A stretch of DNA of 64,000 bases from Granulicatella adiacens ATCC 49175 (GCF_025150565.1 NZ_CP102283.1:1674001-1738000); one strand, 5' to 3'; shown: positions 17,546-27,153, counted from the first letter of the stretch. Made by a program: numbers and translations. Notes: generated by a model from the sequence alone, not told the origin.

Positions 17546-18621
17546 TAGTAAACACGCGCTCCATCTTTATCAAATAAGAAGATTTTGTGTTTTAGAATGT
17601 TAAATGCAAGTGTGTCTCCTTCTTCAATCTTATGTTCCACACTTACGATTGATTTCAAGTATTGTTCGCCTAATGGGAAGTGAAGAATACGTTCACGTCC
17701 GATTAACTCAACCCCACTAATTGTTGTAGAGAATAAACCTTCTCCTTCAGCAGCTGGAACGACGTCTTCTGGACGCATTCCTAAATAGTAATGTCCATCT
17801 GCTAATTCTTGACGTTTGCGGTCTTGAGATAATTCAGAAGTTGGTAAGTTGAATGATGGGTGAGTAATCACACCGTCTTTAATTTCCACTTCTGTAATAT
17901 TAATGATTGGGTTACCGATGAATTTCGCAACGAATAAGTTACTTGGTTCTAGGTATAAGTTTTGTGGGTCATCATGTTGTTGAATGTACCCTTCGTTTAA
18001 AAGAATAATTTTATCTGAGATAGATAAAGCTTCTTCTTGGTCGTGCGTTACGAAGATTGTTGTAATTCCTACTTCTTTTACAAGACGACGAATTTCTTCA
18101 CGGATTTTCAAACGTAAACGAGCATCCAAGTTACTTAATGGCTCATCTAGTAAGAGCACTTCAGGTTTTTGAACAAGCGCACGAGTGATGGCCACACGTT
18201 GTTGTTGTCCCCCTGATAAAGTACCAGGTTTTTTACCTGCCAACTCTTCAATGTTCGTTAATTGCATATATTCTTCTGCAATTTTTTGAGCTTCTTCTTT
18301 AGAAATTTTATTTTTACCAACCGTTAGTGGGAACATGATGTTCTCTAACACTGTCATATGCGGATATAACGCATAGTTTTGGAATACAAATCCAATATTA
18401 CGGTCTTTTGGTTCTGTCTTAACAACTGAATCTCCTTTAAATTGGATGTCTCCCCCAGTAGGTGATAATAATCCCGCGATTAAATTTAAAATTGTTGATT
18501 TCCCGCATCCACTAGGACCTAGTAAACATACTAAATCTCCTTGTTCAATTGAGAAATTTACTGACTTCAATGCTTCAAAGCCGTTATCGAATACTTTGTT
18601 TAAGTCAATAACATCGATCAT
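17545..18621 (-). CDS. ABC importer ATP-binding protein, UgpC/MsmK type
   Basis: About 358 residues from ATG 18621, preceded by GGAGG; the open frame continues upstream but without start signals. Walker A is GPSGCGKST, the signature LSGGQQQRVAITRAL, Walker B VLLLDEPLSNLDARLR and the switch His in FVTHDQEEAL. The C-terminal MalK-type regulatory domain (about 240-358) includes YLGMRPEDV. It is the first gene of the importer operon. ATPases of this type can serve several sugar importers. Confidence 0.88.
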   Translation of the reverse strand: MIDVIDLNKVFDNGFEALKSVNFSIEQGDLVCLLGPSGCGKSTILNLIAGLLSPTGGDIQFKGDSVVKTEPKDRNIGFVFQNYALYPHMTVLENIMFPLTVGKNKISKEEAQKIAEEYMQLTNIEELAGKKPGTLSGGQQQRVAITRALVQKPEVLLLDEPLSNLDARLRLKIREEIRRLVKEVGITTIFVTHDQEEALSISDKIILLNEGYIQQHDDPQNLYLEPSNLFVAKFIGNPIINITEVEIKDGVITHPSFNLPTSELSQDRKRQELADGHYYLGMRPEDVVPAAEGEGLFSTTISGVELIGRERILHFPLGEQYLKSIVSVEHKIEEGDTLAFNILKHKIFLFDKDGARVY

Positions 18622-18744
18622 GACTAATCCTCCAGTTTTATTTACTTCAATACATTCTATTCTACCATGTTTTTTAGTTTCTGAAAACCGAAATCTTGTT
18701 TTTTTTGAAAGCTTTTTATTGTAGACAGTTATCCTATTTTTGAG

Positions 18745-18783
18745 CACATAAAAAGGACAAGAAACCTCTTGTCCTTTTGTGTT
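18745..18783. terminator. Bidirectional-looking terminator between BceAB copy 1 and the Ugp-like operon
   Basis: AAAAGGACAAGA with TCTTGTCCTTTT, a perfect 12-bp stem with a four-base loop. It lies about 80 bp past the permease stop at 18856. The rest of the 18622-18855 gap must contain the importer promoter; TAGAAT at about 18658-18663 on the reverse strand could be its -10 box. Confidence 0.75.
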
Positions 18784-18855
18784 TTTTTTAATGTGAAAGA
18801 AGCCATCCAAAATAGGTTTCTTATTCAAAACAGTCTGCTCTTTGTGAACGTTTTT

Positions 18856-20817
18856 TTAACGTTTTACAATCTTAAAGTAACTTCTAGAGGTTACTTTGTA
18901 GACAATAAAGTAAACAATTAAGAAAATAATCCCAATGACAATCGATGCAATCAATGTGATTTGAGTATTTACTCCAAATAATTGTGCAATCTTCGTATAC
19001 ATTTTAAACGCAAAAGCTGTATGCATGAATGCCGTTAATAGAGGCATGAAGAAGACAATTAATACTTGGCGATTGATAGATTGTTTAACCGTTTTATGAT
19101 CAATTCCCATTTTTTGTAAGATGACAAAACGATCTCGATCCTCATATCCTTCAGAGATTTGTTTGTAGTAAATCACTAATACCGCACCCACAAAGAAGGA
19201 AACTGAAAGTAAGGCCCCAATGAAGAGAAGACTTCCCATAAATCCATATATTTCTTTCGCAGCTTCTGTTTTACTAGACATGGCTATAGGGACACTATAT
19301 TGATCTACATCTATATTTTGATAAGCATCAAATTCTTCTTTTAAACTTTCTTCTTTTGTATCTGTATTCCATAGTGAATAGTACTGCACTCTCTCATGAT
19401 TTCCTGGATTGATAAAGTCATATACGTCTTTCACAACCACCATATAAATATTATCCACTAAGGCTGATAGTTGAGGCAAGGTCGTCTTATACTTATCATC
19501 GTTTAAATCACCAACAACTTTATAGTTTTTTTTGGCAGTAGTCAGTGTTGAAAACTCTTTGCCGTCTCCTTTTGTATGGCTCACTACCATTTCATTTTCT
19601 TTTAAAGAAAGATTCGTTCCAAAAATGCGGTTATAATCCTCTTGAGACATCACCGTCAGAGCTACCACATTCTCTGCCCCAGAGAAAGAATTCATAATCT
19701 CAACAGAATCCCCTTTTTGAAGACCAAAACGAACGGATTGTCCAAATGAAATTTCATTCTTAACAGTTGATAAAGATTTAGCTTGAATATCTTTCATCGC
19801 TTTACTTGCTTCTGCTTCTTCCTCTTTAGAAGTCAAAAATGAAGAAACCGAATATTCCGTAGGATAAGATTCATTAAGTGTTTTAAAAGCTCCTACTTGT
19901 AAAGACACCGTCGTTCCTAGTGTTACTAATACCATGGTAGATAAAATACACACACTAGCCAATCCAGCAGCGTTTTTACGCATACGGAATTTTAAATTGG
20001 AGATTGAAATAAAGTTTGTAGGTTGATAGAATAGTTTTTTGTTTTTTTGCAATGCACTTAAAATGGCAATAGAACCTGCATCAAACAGAATGTACGTTGC
20101 AATCACAACCATAACAACCGCAACAAAGAACATCAGGATGGCTGCCATCGGACTTTCAATCGTTTGGGACATATAGTACGCTAGTCCTAAAATCACAAAA
20201 CCAATGACTGCGCGCGTCTTCATGAAACGACCTTTTGTTTCACCAAATTTCTTTGTTTTTAGTAATTCTAATGGACGACTTGTATAAATTTTCGTAGCAT
20301 TTAAGAAGAACACAATCAAGAAGATGACACCCATGAAAATATATACAAAGAAGACGCTACCGATTTGCAAGTGATACTCTAGTCCAATCGGATATTGAAT
20401 CAGTTTTAAGAGAACCGCAAATGCGAAACGGTGGAAAACCATCCCAAGTGCAATCCCAGCCGTTACACTAGCGAGTGCAAATAAGAACAATTCCATAAAG
20501 CTAAGAATTTGTACATTTTTACGGTCTAAGCCTAAAATTCCATACAAGCCAAATTCTTTCGAACGGTTCTTCATTACAAAACTATTGGCGTAAAGCACAA
20601 TTAATAGCGCCACAACTTGAATCACAATCACTCCCAAGCCTAAAGAAAGAGCGATAGAAGAACCCCCTCTTAAAGTGGAAAGTTCTGGCATTGAAGATAA
20701 TGCGTGAACGATATAAGAAATCATCGTGACCATGACAGTTGCGAGTCCAAATGGTAAATACAGCGAATGATTCTTTTTCAAATTCGTCACAGCTAATGAA
20801 CTTAGTAGTTTAAACAT
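18856..20817 (-). CDS. BceB-type ABC permease, copy 1
   Basis: About 653 residues from ATG 20817 (a GTG at 20826 is also possible). FtsX-type permease with ten predicted helices: one at the N-terminus, three near 55-175, further ones near 200-300, a large extracellular domain (about 315-520) between helices seven and eight, and three C-terminal helices. The big loop is the antibiotic-sensing region of BceB-like proteins. GLYGILGLDRKNVQIL and ISNLKFRMRKNAAGLASV are almost identical to the second copy at 21746. The start overlaps the ATPase stop. Likely role: resistance to cell-wall-active peptides, and signalling to a BceS-type kinase. Confidence 0.87.
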   Translation of the reverse strand: MFKLLSSLAVTNLKKNHSLYLPFGLATVMVTMISYIVHALSSMPELSTLRGGSSIALSLGLGVIVIQVVALLIVLYANSFVMKNRSKEFGLYGILGLDRKNVQILSFMELFLFALASVTAGIALGMVFHRFAFAVLLKLIQYPIGLEYHLQIGSVFFVYIFMGVIFLIVFFLNATKIYTSRPLELLKTKKFGETKGRFMKTRAVIGFVILGLAYYMSQTIESPMAAILMFFVAVVMVVIATYILFDAGSIAILSALQKNKKLFYQPTNFISISNLKFRMRKNAAGLASVCILSTMVLVTLGTTVSLQVGAFKTLNESYPTEYSVSSFLTSKEEEAEASKAMKDIQAKSLSTVKNEISFGQSVRFGLQKGDSVEIMNSFSGAENVVALTVMSQEDYNRIFGTNLSLKENEMVVSHTKGDGKEFSTLTTAKKNYKVVGDLNDDKYKTTLPQLSALVDNIYMVVVKDVYDFINPGNHERVQYYSLWNTDTKEESLKEEFDAYQNIDVDQYSVPIAMSSKTEAAKEIYGFMGSLLFIGALLSVSFFVGAVLVIYYKQISEGYEDRDRFVILQKMGIDHKTVKQSINRQVLIVFFMPLLTAFMHTAFAFKMYTKIAQLFGVNTQITLIASIVIGIIFLIVYFIVYKVTSRSYFKIVKR

Positions 20818-21577
20818 GTGCCTCACCTCTGTTCGCCATCACGGTTAACGTTTCAGAGATTAATTCAAACATTTGTTGGTCGCTTCTTTCTCCACGATAC
20901 AATTGGTTATAAATTAATCCATCTTTAATAAAGAGCACTCGTTTAGCACGACTTGCCGCAACCGTACTATGTGTTACCATTAAGATTGTTTGACCATTTT
21001 CATTGATTTTATCGAATAAATCTAATGTGTTGCTAGCTGATTTTGAGTCCAGCGCTCCGGTTGGTTCATCGGCCAGTAGTAAACTTGGATCAGTAATCAT
21101 TGCACGACCGATTGCCACACGTTGTTGTTGACCACCTGATAATTCATAAGGATATTTTTTCAATAGGTCTGAAATCCCTAGCATTTCAGCAATCGGCTTC
21201 ACTTTTTGTTCCATCTCCGCAATCGGACGTCTTGCTAAAACGAGTGGCAATACGATATTGTCATATACTGATAAAGTTTCTAATAAGTTGAAGTCTTGGA
21301 ACACGAATCCTAAATGGTCACGTCTGAATTCTGTTAGTACTTTTGAAGAAATCTTTTGGATGTCTTCTCCATTTAATAGAACACTTCCTCCTGTTGGACG
21401 GTCTAGAGTCGCTAAAATATTTAATAGCGTTGTTTTCCCTGAACCGGATTCCCCCATCACTGCCACATATTCGCCTTCCTCAATTGAGAAATTGATGTCT
21501 TTTAGCGCGGTTACTTCCGCAGCTCCGAATCTTGTTTGATATACTTTTTGTACATGTTGTACGTCTAATAATGTCAT
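20810..21577 (-). CDS. BceA-type ABC ATP-binding protein, copy 1
   Basis: 255 residues from ATG 21577 with AAGGGTG upstream. Walker A GESGSGKTT, signature LSGGQQQRVAIGRAM, Walker [16 protein letters not shown] and switch His MVTHSTVAAS, typical of the MacB/LolD/BceA group. It is nearly identical over most of its length to copy 2 at 23709, pointing to duplication. The reverse strand upstream has TATACT (21611-21616) and GTCATGAATT (21633-21642), with the same spacing as in front of copy 2. Confidence 0.9.
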   Translation of the reverse strand: MTLLDVQHVQKVYQTRFGAAEVTALKDINFSIEEGEYVAVMGESGSGKTTLLNILATLDRPTGGSVLLNGEDIQKISSKVLTEFRRDHLGFVFQDFNLLETLSVYDNIVLPLVLARRPIAEMEQKVKPIAEMLGISDLLKKYPYELSGGQQQRVAIGRAMITDPSLLLADEPTGALDSKSASNTLDLFDKINENGQTILMVTHSTVAASRAKRVLFIKDGLIYNQLYRGERSDQQMFELISETLTVMANRGEAHV

Positions 21578-21610
21578 TGTTTTCACCCTTTGTTTTAATT
21601 TGTTGAACAC

Positions 21611-21642
21611 AGTATAACCGAAATAAAAAGTGAATTCATGAC
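21611..21642 (-). promoter_or_regulatory. Promoter with shared GTCATGAATT box, BceAB copy 1
   Basis: Reverse-strand -10 TATACT at 21611-21616. The 10-base motif GTCATGAATT at 21633-21642 covers the place of the -35 box. The same motif at the same distance (16 bases) precedes copy 2, so it is a candidate binding site for a BceR-type regulator. Confidence 0.55.
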
Positions 21643-21699
21643 ACCATCCTATCATTTTTTATTCGTTTCTTACATTTTTGTCACTTTAAAAATTTTATC

Positions 21700-21729
21700 A
21701 AAAAAGAGGCTCCCTTCGGAAACCTCTTT
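21700..21729 (-). terminator. Terminator after BceAB copy 2
   Basis: AAAGAGG with CCTCTTT separated by a short loop containing GAAGG; the reverse strand continues into TTTTTTGAT. It separates the two transporter operons, 17 bp past the stop at 21746. Confidence 0.78.
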
Positions 21730-21745
21730 GAATATTTTTAGGCAA

Positions 21746-23716
21746 TTATCGCTTGATAATTCTGAAGTAACTTCTTGAAGTAATTTGGTAAACAACGAGA
21801 TAAACCACCACGAAAACAGCTCCAATCACGATTGTTGCATTTAATGTGACACTACCGTCAACGCCGAAGAGTTCGATAATCTTACGGTACATCTTAAAGG
21901 CAAACGCCGTATGGATAAACGCCATGACTAATGGTAAGAAGAAGACGATGAGTACTTGACGATTGATGGATTTCTTAATCGTTTTTTGATCAATTCCCAA
22001 TTTTTGCAAGATGACAAATCGATCTCTATCTTCATACCCTTCAGAAATTTGTTTGTAGTAAATGACAAGCGCTGCTCCGATAAAGAAAGCAATAGATAGA
22101 AGAGCTCCCACAAAGAGCAAACTTCCCATAAAGCTATATAATTCCTTAGCCGCTTCATTCTTACTAGCTAAGAGCAAATTGCCATTTTTATACTGATTTG
22201 CTACTTTTTGATACGCTTTGAATTCTGCATCTCGTTGAGAAAATTCCGTTGTTGTATCCCACAACGAATAATACATAGCCTTTCCGACAGAAGGTTCCAT
22301 AAACTTCATCGGAGCTTGGACAATCGCCACATAAATATTATCAGATACATACGGAAGCTGAGGCATTACTTTTTTATACGCTTGGGCATCAATCATTTCT
22401 TTGACTTTCAAAGTCGCATTGAATACCACAGACCAAGTCTTCACCTCGTCCACTTTTGTAACATTCCCTTTGACAAGACCTAGAATGATTTCTTTATCTC
22501 CTACCGAATACTTCGTTCCAAACAAGCGATTATACTCGTCGGCCGAAATAATAGTCAACATTGCAGCTGGGCTGTCTCCAGAGTGAATCCCTGTTAAATC
22601 AAACCCTTTCTCTGTGCGAGCACCAAAGCGAAGTACACTTAAATAACTTCTTTCATTAGAAAGTTTCCCCTTCGATTGCGCCTTGATTTGTTGAACGATT
22701 TCTGGGTATTTATTCACTTCTGATTGGTCGATAATATATCCAATTGCGGAATAGGCCGTTGGATAGTTTTGATCTAGTTTTTCAGTCGTTCCTTTTTGTA
22801 GGGCCACTGTCGTCGCTAACGTCACTAAAACCATAGTTGATAGTACACACACACTTGCAAGACCTGCAGCATTTTTACGCATACGGAACTTTAAGTTTGA
22901 AATCGAGATAAAGTTCGTTGGTTTGTAAAATAACTTTTTATTTTTTTGCAGTAGAGCCAGCAACGCAATTGAACCCGCATCAAATAAAATGTAAGTTGCA
23001 ATAACTACTAAAAGAACTGCTAAGAAGAAATAAAGAAGTGCTTTAACAGGTGACTCAATGGCTTGAGACATCGTATAAGCAGTTCCTAGCATCACAAAAC
23101 CAACAATGGCACGGAAGGCAACAAAACGACCTTGTTTTTCTCCTTTTTTCTTTTCCTTCAAGAGTTCAAGCGGACGACTCATATATAATCTTGTCGCATT
23201 GATAAAGAACACCAGAGCGAAAATAACCGCTAAAGTAAAGTACACATAGAAGATACTTCCGATTTGTAACGAATATTCAATCCCGATGGAATATTGAATC
23301 AACCCCAACAATAAGGCAAAGGATATGCGGTGGAAAATCATTCCAAGAACAATCCCTAGAGTAACACTGACAAAAGCAAAGATGACTAATTCAATAAGAC
23401 TGAGTAATTGAATATTTTTACGGTCCAGACCCAAGATTCCGTATAAACCGAACTCTTTCGAACGGTTTTTCATCACAAACGCATTCGCATATAAAATAAT
23501 AACAAGCGATACAATTTGAACAATAATAACCCCAAATTGCAATGTTTTAGCCATCTGGGCACCACCGTTTAAACTTGCAAGCTCCGGCATCGCAGATAAG
23601 GCATGTGTAATATAAAGAACAACGGTTACCAATACCGTTGCTAGGGCATATGGTAAGTATAATGAATGGTTCTTCCGTAAATTCGTAATCGCCATCGAAC
23701 GAAGTAAATTAAACAT
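21746..23716 (-). CDS. BceB-type ABC permease, copy 2
   Basis: About 656 residues from ATG 23716. Same ten-helix FtsX plan as copy 1, with long stretches of identity in the membrane parts (GLYGILGLDRKN, ISNLKFRMRKNAAGLASVC, YYKQISEGYEDRDRFVILQK). The extracellular domain (about 315-525) is clearly divergent, which suggests that the two transporters recognise different antibiotics or peptides. It overlaps its ATPase by eight bases. Confidence 0.87.
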   Translation of the reverse strand: MFNLLRSMAITNLRKNHSLYLPYALATVLVTVVLYITHALSAMPELASLNGGAQMAKTLQFGVIIVQIVSLVIILYANAFVMKNRSKEFGLYGILGLDRKNIQLLSLIELVIFAFVSVTLGIVLGMIFHRISFALLLGLIQYSIGIEYSLQIGSIFYVYFTLAVIFALVFFINATRLYMSRPLELLKEKKKGEKQGRFVAFRAIVGFVMLGTAYTMSQAIESPVKALLYFFLAVLLVVIATYILFDAGSIALLALLQKNKKLFYKPTNFISISNLKFRMRKNAAGLASVCVLSTMVLVTLATTVALQKGTTEKLDQNYPTAYSAIGYIIDQSEVNKYPEIVQQIKAQSKGKLSNERSYLSVLRFGARTEKGFDLTGIHSGDSPAAMLTIISADEYNRLFGTKYSVGDKEIILGLVKGNVTKVDEVKTWSVVFNATLKVKEMIDAQAYKKVMPQLPYVSDNIYVAIVQAPMKFMEPSVGKAMYYSLWDTTTEFSQRDAEFKAYQKVANQYKNGNLLLASKNEAAKELYSFMGSLLFVGALLSIAFFIGAALVIYYKQISEGYEDRDRFVILQKLGIDQKTIKKSINRQVLIVFFLPLVMAFIHTAFAFKMYRKIIELFGVDGSVTLNATIVIGAVFVVVYLVVYQITSRSYFRIIKR

Positions 23717-24476
23717 GTGCCTCACCTCTGTTTGCCATCACAGTGAGTGTTTCTGAGATTAATTCAAACATTTGTTGATCCGTTCTGTCTCCACGATACA
23801 ATTGATTATAAATCAACCCATCTTTAATAAAGAGCACTCGTTTAGCGCGACTGGCAGCTACGGTACTATGTGTTACCATTAAGATTGTTTGACCATTTTC
23901 ATTGATTTTATCGAACAAATCTAATGTGTTGCTAGCTGATTTAGAGTCAAGCGCTCCAGTCGGTTCATCGGCTAGCAGTAAACTTGGATCGGTAATCATG
24001 GCACGACCAATGGCTACACGTTGTTGTTGACCGCCTGATAATTCATAGGGATATTTTTTCAATAAATCTTCAATCCCAAGCATTTCCGCAATTGGTTTCA
24101 CTTTCTTTTCCATTTCTTCTATTGGTCGACGAGCCAATACGAGTGGAAGCACCATGTTGTCATACACCGATAATGTTTCTAACAGATTGAAATCTTGGAA
24201 TACGAAACCAAGATGATCGCGACGAAATTCCGTTAATACTTTGTCTGAGATTTTTTGAATATCTTCACCATTTAGGAGGACTTTCCCTTCTGTTGGACGG
24301 TCTAGAGTCGCTAAAATATTTAAAAGCGTCGTTTTCCCTGAACCAGATTCCCCCATGACGGCTACATATTCTCCCTCTTCCACAGAGAAGCTAATATCTT
24401 TCAAAGCCGTTACTTCAGTAGCTCCGAATCTTGTTTGATACACTTTTTGTACGTGCTGTACATCTAATAATGTCAT
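23709..24476 (-). CDS. BceA-type ABC ATP-binding protein, copy 2
   Basis: 255 residues from ATG 24476 with GAAGGTGA upstream. Walker A GESGSGKTT, signature LSGGQQQRVAIGRAM, Walker [16 protein letters not shown]. Differences from copy 1 are few and mostly conservative (for example TEGKVLLNGED for TGGSVLLNGED). It is first in its two-gene operon. Confidence 0.9.
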   Translation of the reverse strand: MTLLDVQHVQKVYQTRFGATEVTALKDISFSVEEGEYVAVMGESGSGKTTLLNILATLDRPTEGKVLLNGEDIQKISDKVLTEFRRDHLGFVFQDFNLLETLSVYDNMVLPLVLARRPIEEMEKKVKPIAEMLGIEDLLKKYPYELSGGQQQRVAIGRAMITDPSLLLADEPTGALDSKSASNTLDLFDKINENGQTILMVTHSTVAASRAKRVLFIKDGLIYNQLYRGDRTDQQMFELISETLTVMANRGEAHV

Positions 24477-24509
24477 TATTGTCACCTTCATTTTAAAATT
24501 GTTAACCTT

Positions 24510-24541
24510 AGTATACCGTAAAAAAATTACAAATTCATGAC
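24510..24541 (-). promoter_or_regulatory. Promoter with shared GTCATGAATT box, BceAB copy 2
   Basis: Reverse-strand -10 TATACT at 24510-24515 and GTCATGAATT at 24532-24541, again 16 bases apart, exactly as before copy 1. Conserved spacing against otherwise different sequence argues for a shared activator. Confidence 0.55.
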
Positions 24542-24703
24542 ATTCTACTATTATTTTATGGACTTCCCCTCTTTGGCTCGAAAACAACAGTGTACCCAAC
24601 TATAAAAACGAACAAATTAAAAAAACACTATCTTTATAGTACGTATATTTTACTAATTCACGAACTATTTCATAAAAACGTTTCCTATAGTTTGCTTTTG
24701 AGA

Positions 24704-24732
24704 TTGACAATCTTCTTTATTTCTAGTATAGT
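24704..24732 (+). promoter_or_regulatory. Sigma-A promoter of luxS-metQ-mtnN
   Basis: TTGACA at 24704-24709 and TATAGT at 24727-24732 with a 17-base spacer, close to consensus. Transcription should begin near 24739, giving an untranslated leader of about 270 bases. Confidence 0.8.
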
Positions 24733-24738
24733 CTTTAT

Positions 24739-25009
24739 ATAACTTATTTGAAACGCTGTGAAAAGAGAGTCAAAAATAGAGCTTACCGCAAACCGAATAT
24801 CACTCTATTTTTAACGAGGTTTTTGAGCTGATTGTCTGATTTGATAGGACAATACGGGTTCTCCCGTTACAGAGTTACCGTATAGTTGTACGGAAGTAAT
24901 CTTCTATAAGAAGACTGTAATGGCGCCACCACAACTTCAACTCGTCCTTTTAGCGTTGGCTAGAAGTGCGGGCTTTTTTTATTTTGTTTCAATGATTGGA
25001 GGAATAAAC
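24739..25009 (+). ncRNA. Long structured leader of the luxS operon, candidate riboswitch or attenuator
   Basis: Successive hairpins: AAAAATAGAG/CTCTATTTTT (24772-24816 area), ATTGTC/GACAAT, ACGGG/CCCGT, then a 9-bp stem CCGTTACAG/CTGTAATGG enclosing two hairpins, CCGTA/TACGG and TCTTC/GAAGA. A GC-rich stretch ending GTGCGGGC runs into TTTTTTT at 24974-24980, 30 bases before luxS, as an attenuator would. The genes all handle methionine or SAM by-products, so a methionine, SAM or SAH signal is likely. I see neither the S-box core nor the standard T-box AGGGTGGNACCGCG, so no class is assigned. Confidence 0.6.
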
Positions 25010-25483
25010 ATGGCTGAAGTAGAAAGCTTTACACTCGACCACAACAAGGTCATCGCTCCTTATGTTCGATTAATCGCGAATGAGCACGGAAGAAAAGGAG
25101 ATGTGATTTCAAATTTTGATATCCGTTTCTTACAACCGAATAAACAAGAAATGCCGACCGGTGTTGTTCATACCTTTGAACATCTCTTAGCCGATCTTTT
25201 ACGGGACCGCTTAGAAGGAATTATCGATATCTCTCCTTTTGGATGTCGTACAGGATTCCACTTAATTTTATGGGAAGAACGATCACCAGAAGACATTGCA
25301 CGCGCATTGAAATCAACGCTAGAAGAAATCGTTGAGAAGATTCAATTCAAAGATATTCAAGGCGTCTCCGCCGTTCAGTGCGGAAACTACCGTGACCATT
25401 CCTTATTTGGCGCAAAAGAATACGCCAAACAAGTATTAGAACAAGGTATTAGTATCGATCCTTTCGAGAGAAAAGTCATTTAA
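25010..25483 (+). CDS. luxS: S-ribosylhomocysteine lyase, AI-2 synthase LuxS
   Basis: 157 residues from ATG 25010, with GGAGG upstream; the longer open frame would translate the leader. [21 protein letters not shown], then [13 protein letters not shown] (the HxxEH metal site), [10 protein letters not shown] (catalytic Cys) and [18 protein letters not shown]. It cleaves S-ribosylhomocysteine to homocysteine and DPD, the precursor of autoinducer-2. It is the first gene of an operon with a methionine-binding lipoprotein and the SAH nucleosidase that supplies its substrate. Confidence 0.97.
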   Translation: MAEVESFTLDHNKVIAPYVRLIANEHGRKGDVISNFDIRFLQPNKQEMPTGVVHTFEHLLADLLRDRLEGIIDISPFGCRTGFHLILWEERSPEDIARALKSTLEEIVEKIQFKDIQGVSAVQCGNYRDHSLFGAKEYAKQVLEQGISIDPFERKVI

Positions 25484-25534
25484 CCACTCATTCAGTAAGA
25501 AACATTAGACACCTAGACTGGAGGACCTCCCCAT

Positions 25535-26422
25535 ATGAAATTAAAAACGATTGCTAAATCCCTTATCGCTCTCTCTACTGCATTCGTCTTAGGCGCTTGC
25601 GGAAATAACACTGCTTCAAGCTCTCAAGCTTCGCAAGGATCAGAGGCTTCAAGCAGTGAACCTAAAACCGTTAAAATTGCTTCCGTTGGTTCTGATGCGG
25701 ATATATGGAGACATATTGCCGAGTCTGAACAAGCTAAAAAAGCAGGTCTTAAAATCGAAGTACAAGAAATTAACGGTGGCGTGCCATTGAACGAAAGTGT
25801 GGCTGATGGAACCGTCGATGCCAACGCATTCCAATCCATTGGATACTTGCAGGGATTTAACGAAGCGAATTCCAACAAACTCGTTCCAATCGGTACGACT
25901 TATATCGAACCAATGGGGCTTTACTCTAAGAAGGTGAAAAGTCTAAACGTCTTACCAAACGGTGCAAAAATTGCACTTCCAGATAGTCCATATAATGCGA
26001 CTCGTGCCCTTCGTTTATTAGAAAGTGCCGGACTGATTAAACTATCTAGTTCTTTCAAAGAAGGAACGGGGACTACCAGTGATATCGTTGAAAACAAGAA
26101 AAACTTTGAGTTCTTAATGATTGATGATACGACTAGCGTACGTGTCTTAGACGATGCTGATTTAATCGCAATCGGAAACACCATCGCACTTGAAGGTGGA
26201 TTAAATGTATTAAAAGATGCTTTATTCTATGAAAAAGCGGATGAATCAACCATTACTAGTATCAATGTAATTGTTGTGAAGGCAGAGAATGCCAAAAATC
26301 CAGAAACCTTAAAACTAGTGGAGCTGTATCATGATCCAGAGATTCAAAAATGGATTTCAGAAAAATTCGACGGAACTAAAGTGGAAGTGAATAAACCAAT
26401 TTCTGAAGTGTGGGGGAAATAA
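25535..26422 (+). CDS. metQ: Methionine-binding lipoprotein, MetQ/NlpA family
   Basis: 295 residues. Signal peptide with lipobox LGAC, a Ser-rich linker, then KIASVGSDADIWRHIAESEQAKKAGLKIEV, VADGTVDANAFQSIGYL and KIALPDSPYNATRALRLL, all NlpA-family signatures. Located 51 bp after luxS with a GGAGG ribosome site. The matching ATPase (MetN) and permease (MetI) are not in the window, so the transporter must be completed from elsewhere. The location fits methionine salvage. Confidence 0.88.
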   Translation: MKLKTIAKSLIALSTAFVLGACGNNTASSSQASQGSEASSSEPKTVKIASVGSDADIWRHIAESEQAKKAGLKIEVQEINGGVPLNESVADGTVDANAFQSIGYLQGFNEANSNKLVPIGTTYIEPMGLYSKKVKSLNVLPNGAKIALPDSPYNATRALRLLESAGLIKLSSSFKEGTGTTSDIVENKKNFEFLMIDDTTSVRVLDDADLIAIGNTIALEGGLNVLKDALFYEKADESTITSINVIVVKAENAKNPETLKLVELYHDPEIQKWISEKFDGTKVEVNKPISEVWGK

Positions 26423-26425
26423 TTC

Positions 26426-27118
26426 ATGAAGATTGCGATTGTTGCTGCCATGAAAGAAGAACTCCTTCCGTTTGAAGAGCATTTTTCTCAAGGAAACGTC
26501 ATCTTTTCAAAAGGGCCTATTCGTATTTTAGAAGTGCATGAGAATCTGATTCTCGTGCAATCGGGTATTGGAAAAGCGAATGCTGCCGCGGCTAGTGCTT
26601 GGTTATGCGATAAAATCCATCCAGATCTCATCATCAACACCGGGACAACAGGAAGTTTTAATCCTGAATTAGGATTAGCAGACGTGATTGTCTCTACGAA
26701 ATTTGCCTATAGCGATGTGGATGCGACCGGATTCGACTACTCATGGGGACAAGTTCCTCAAATGCCAGCCGATTACCCTGTCGATGTAAAATTACAACAA
26801 AAAGTACTCACGCTTCTTCGCGAACAAGTCCAAAATTTCTCTGTCCATAGCGGTTTTATCGCGACAAGTGATTCCTTTATGAGTTCGGTTGATGCGGTTG
26901 CGAACATTCGTGCTAAATTACCGGATATCACAGCCAGCGACATGGAAGCAGCACCTATTGCGCAAGTGGCTAGTTTCTATGACATCCCTGTGTTGAACAT
27001 CCGTGGTATCAGTGACCATGTTGGTGGAGACGCTCCGGGTACTTTCGAGGAAACCCTTGAAAAAGCTTCACAAAACGCATTCGAAGCAGTATGGATCCTC
27101 GTTGAAAACTTCTTATAA
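26426..27118 (+). CDS. mtnN: 5'-methylthioadenosine/S-adenosylhomocysteine nucleosidase
   Basis: 230 residues. KIAIVAAMKEELLPF at the N-terminus, QSGIGKANAAAASAW, STKFAYSDVDATGFDYSWGQVPQMP and the nucleoside-binding SDMEAAPIAQVA with NIRGISDHVGGDA are family signatures; the catalytic Asp is in GISDH. It removes adenine from SAH and MTA, feeding LuxS. The start is three bases after the metQ stop. Followed by a strong terminator. Confidence 0.96.
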   Translation: MKIAIVAAMKEELLPFEEHFSQGNVIFSKGPIRILEVHENLILVQSGIGKANAAAASAWLCDKIHPDLIINTGTTGSFNPELGLADVIVSTKFAYSDVDATGFDYSWGQVPQMPADYPVDVKLQQKVLTLLREQVQNFSVHSGFIATSDSFMSSVDAVANIRAKLPDITASDMEAAPIAQVASFYDIPVLNIRGISDHVGGDAPGTFEETLEKASQNAFEAVWILVENFL

Positions 27119-27153
27119 ATCTTCCTAGATATACGCAAACGCTAAACCCAAAA

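Noticed and set aside
24739..25009. luxS leader as an S-box (SAM-I) riboswitch
   Set aside because: The conserved S-box core and kink-turn sequences are not visible; left as an unassigned leader.
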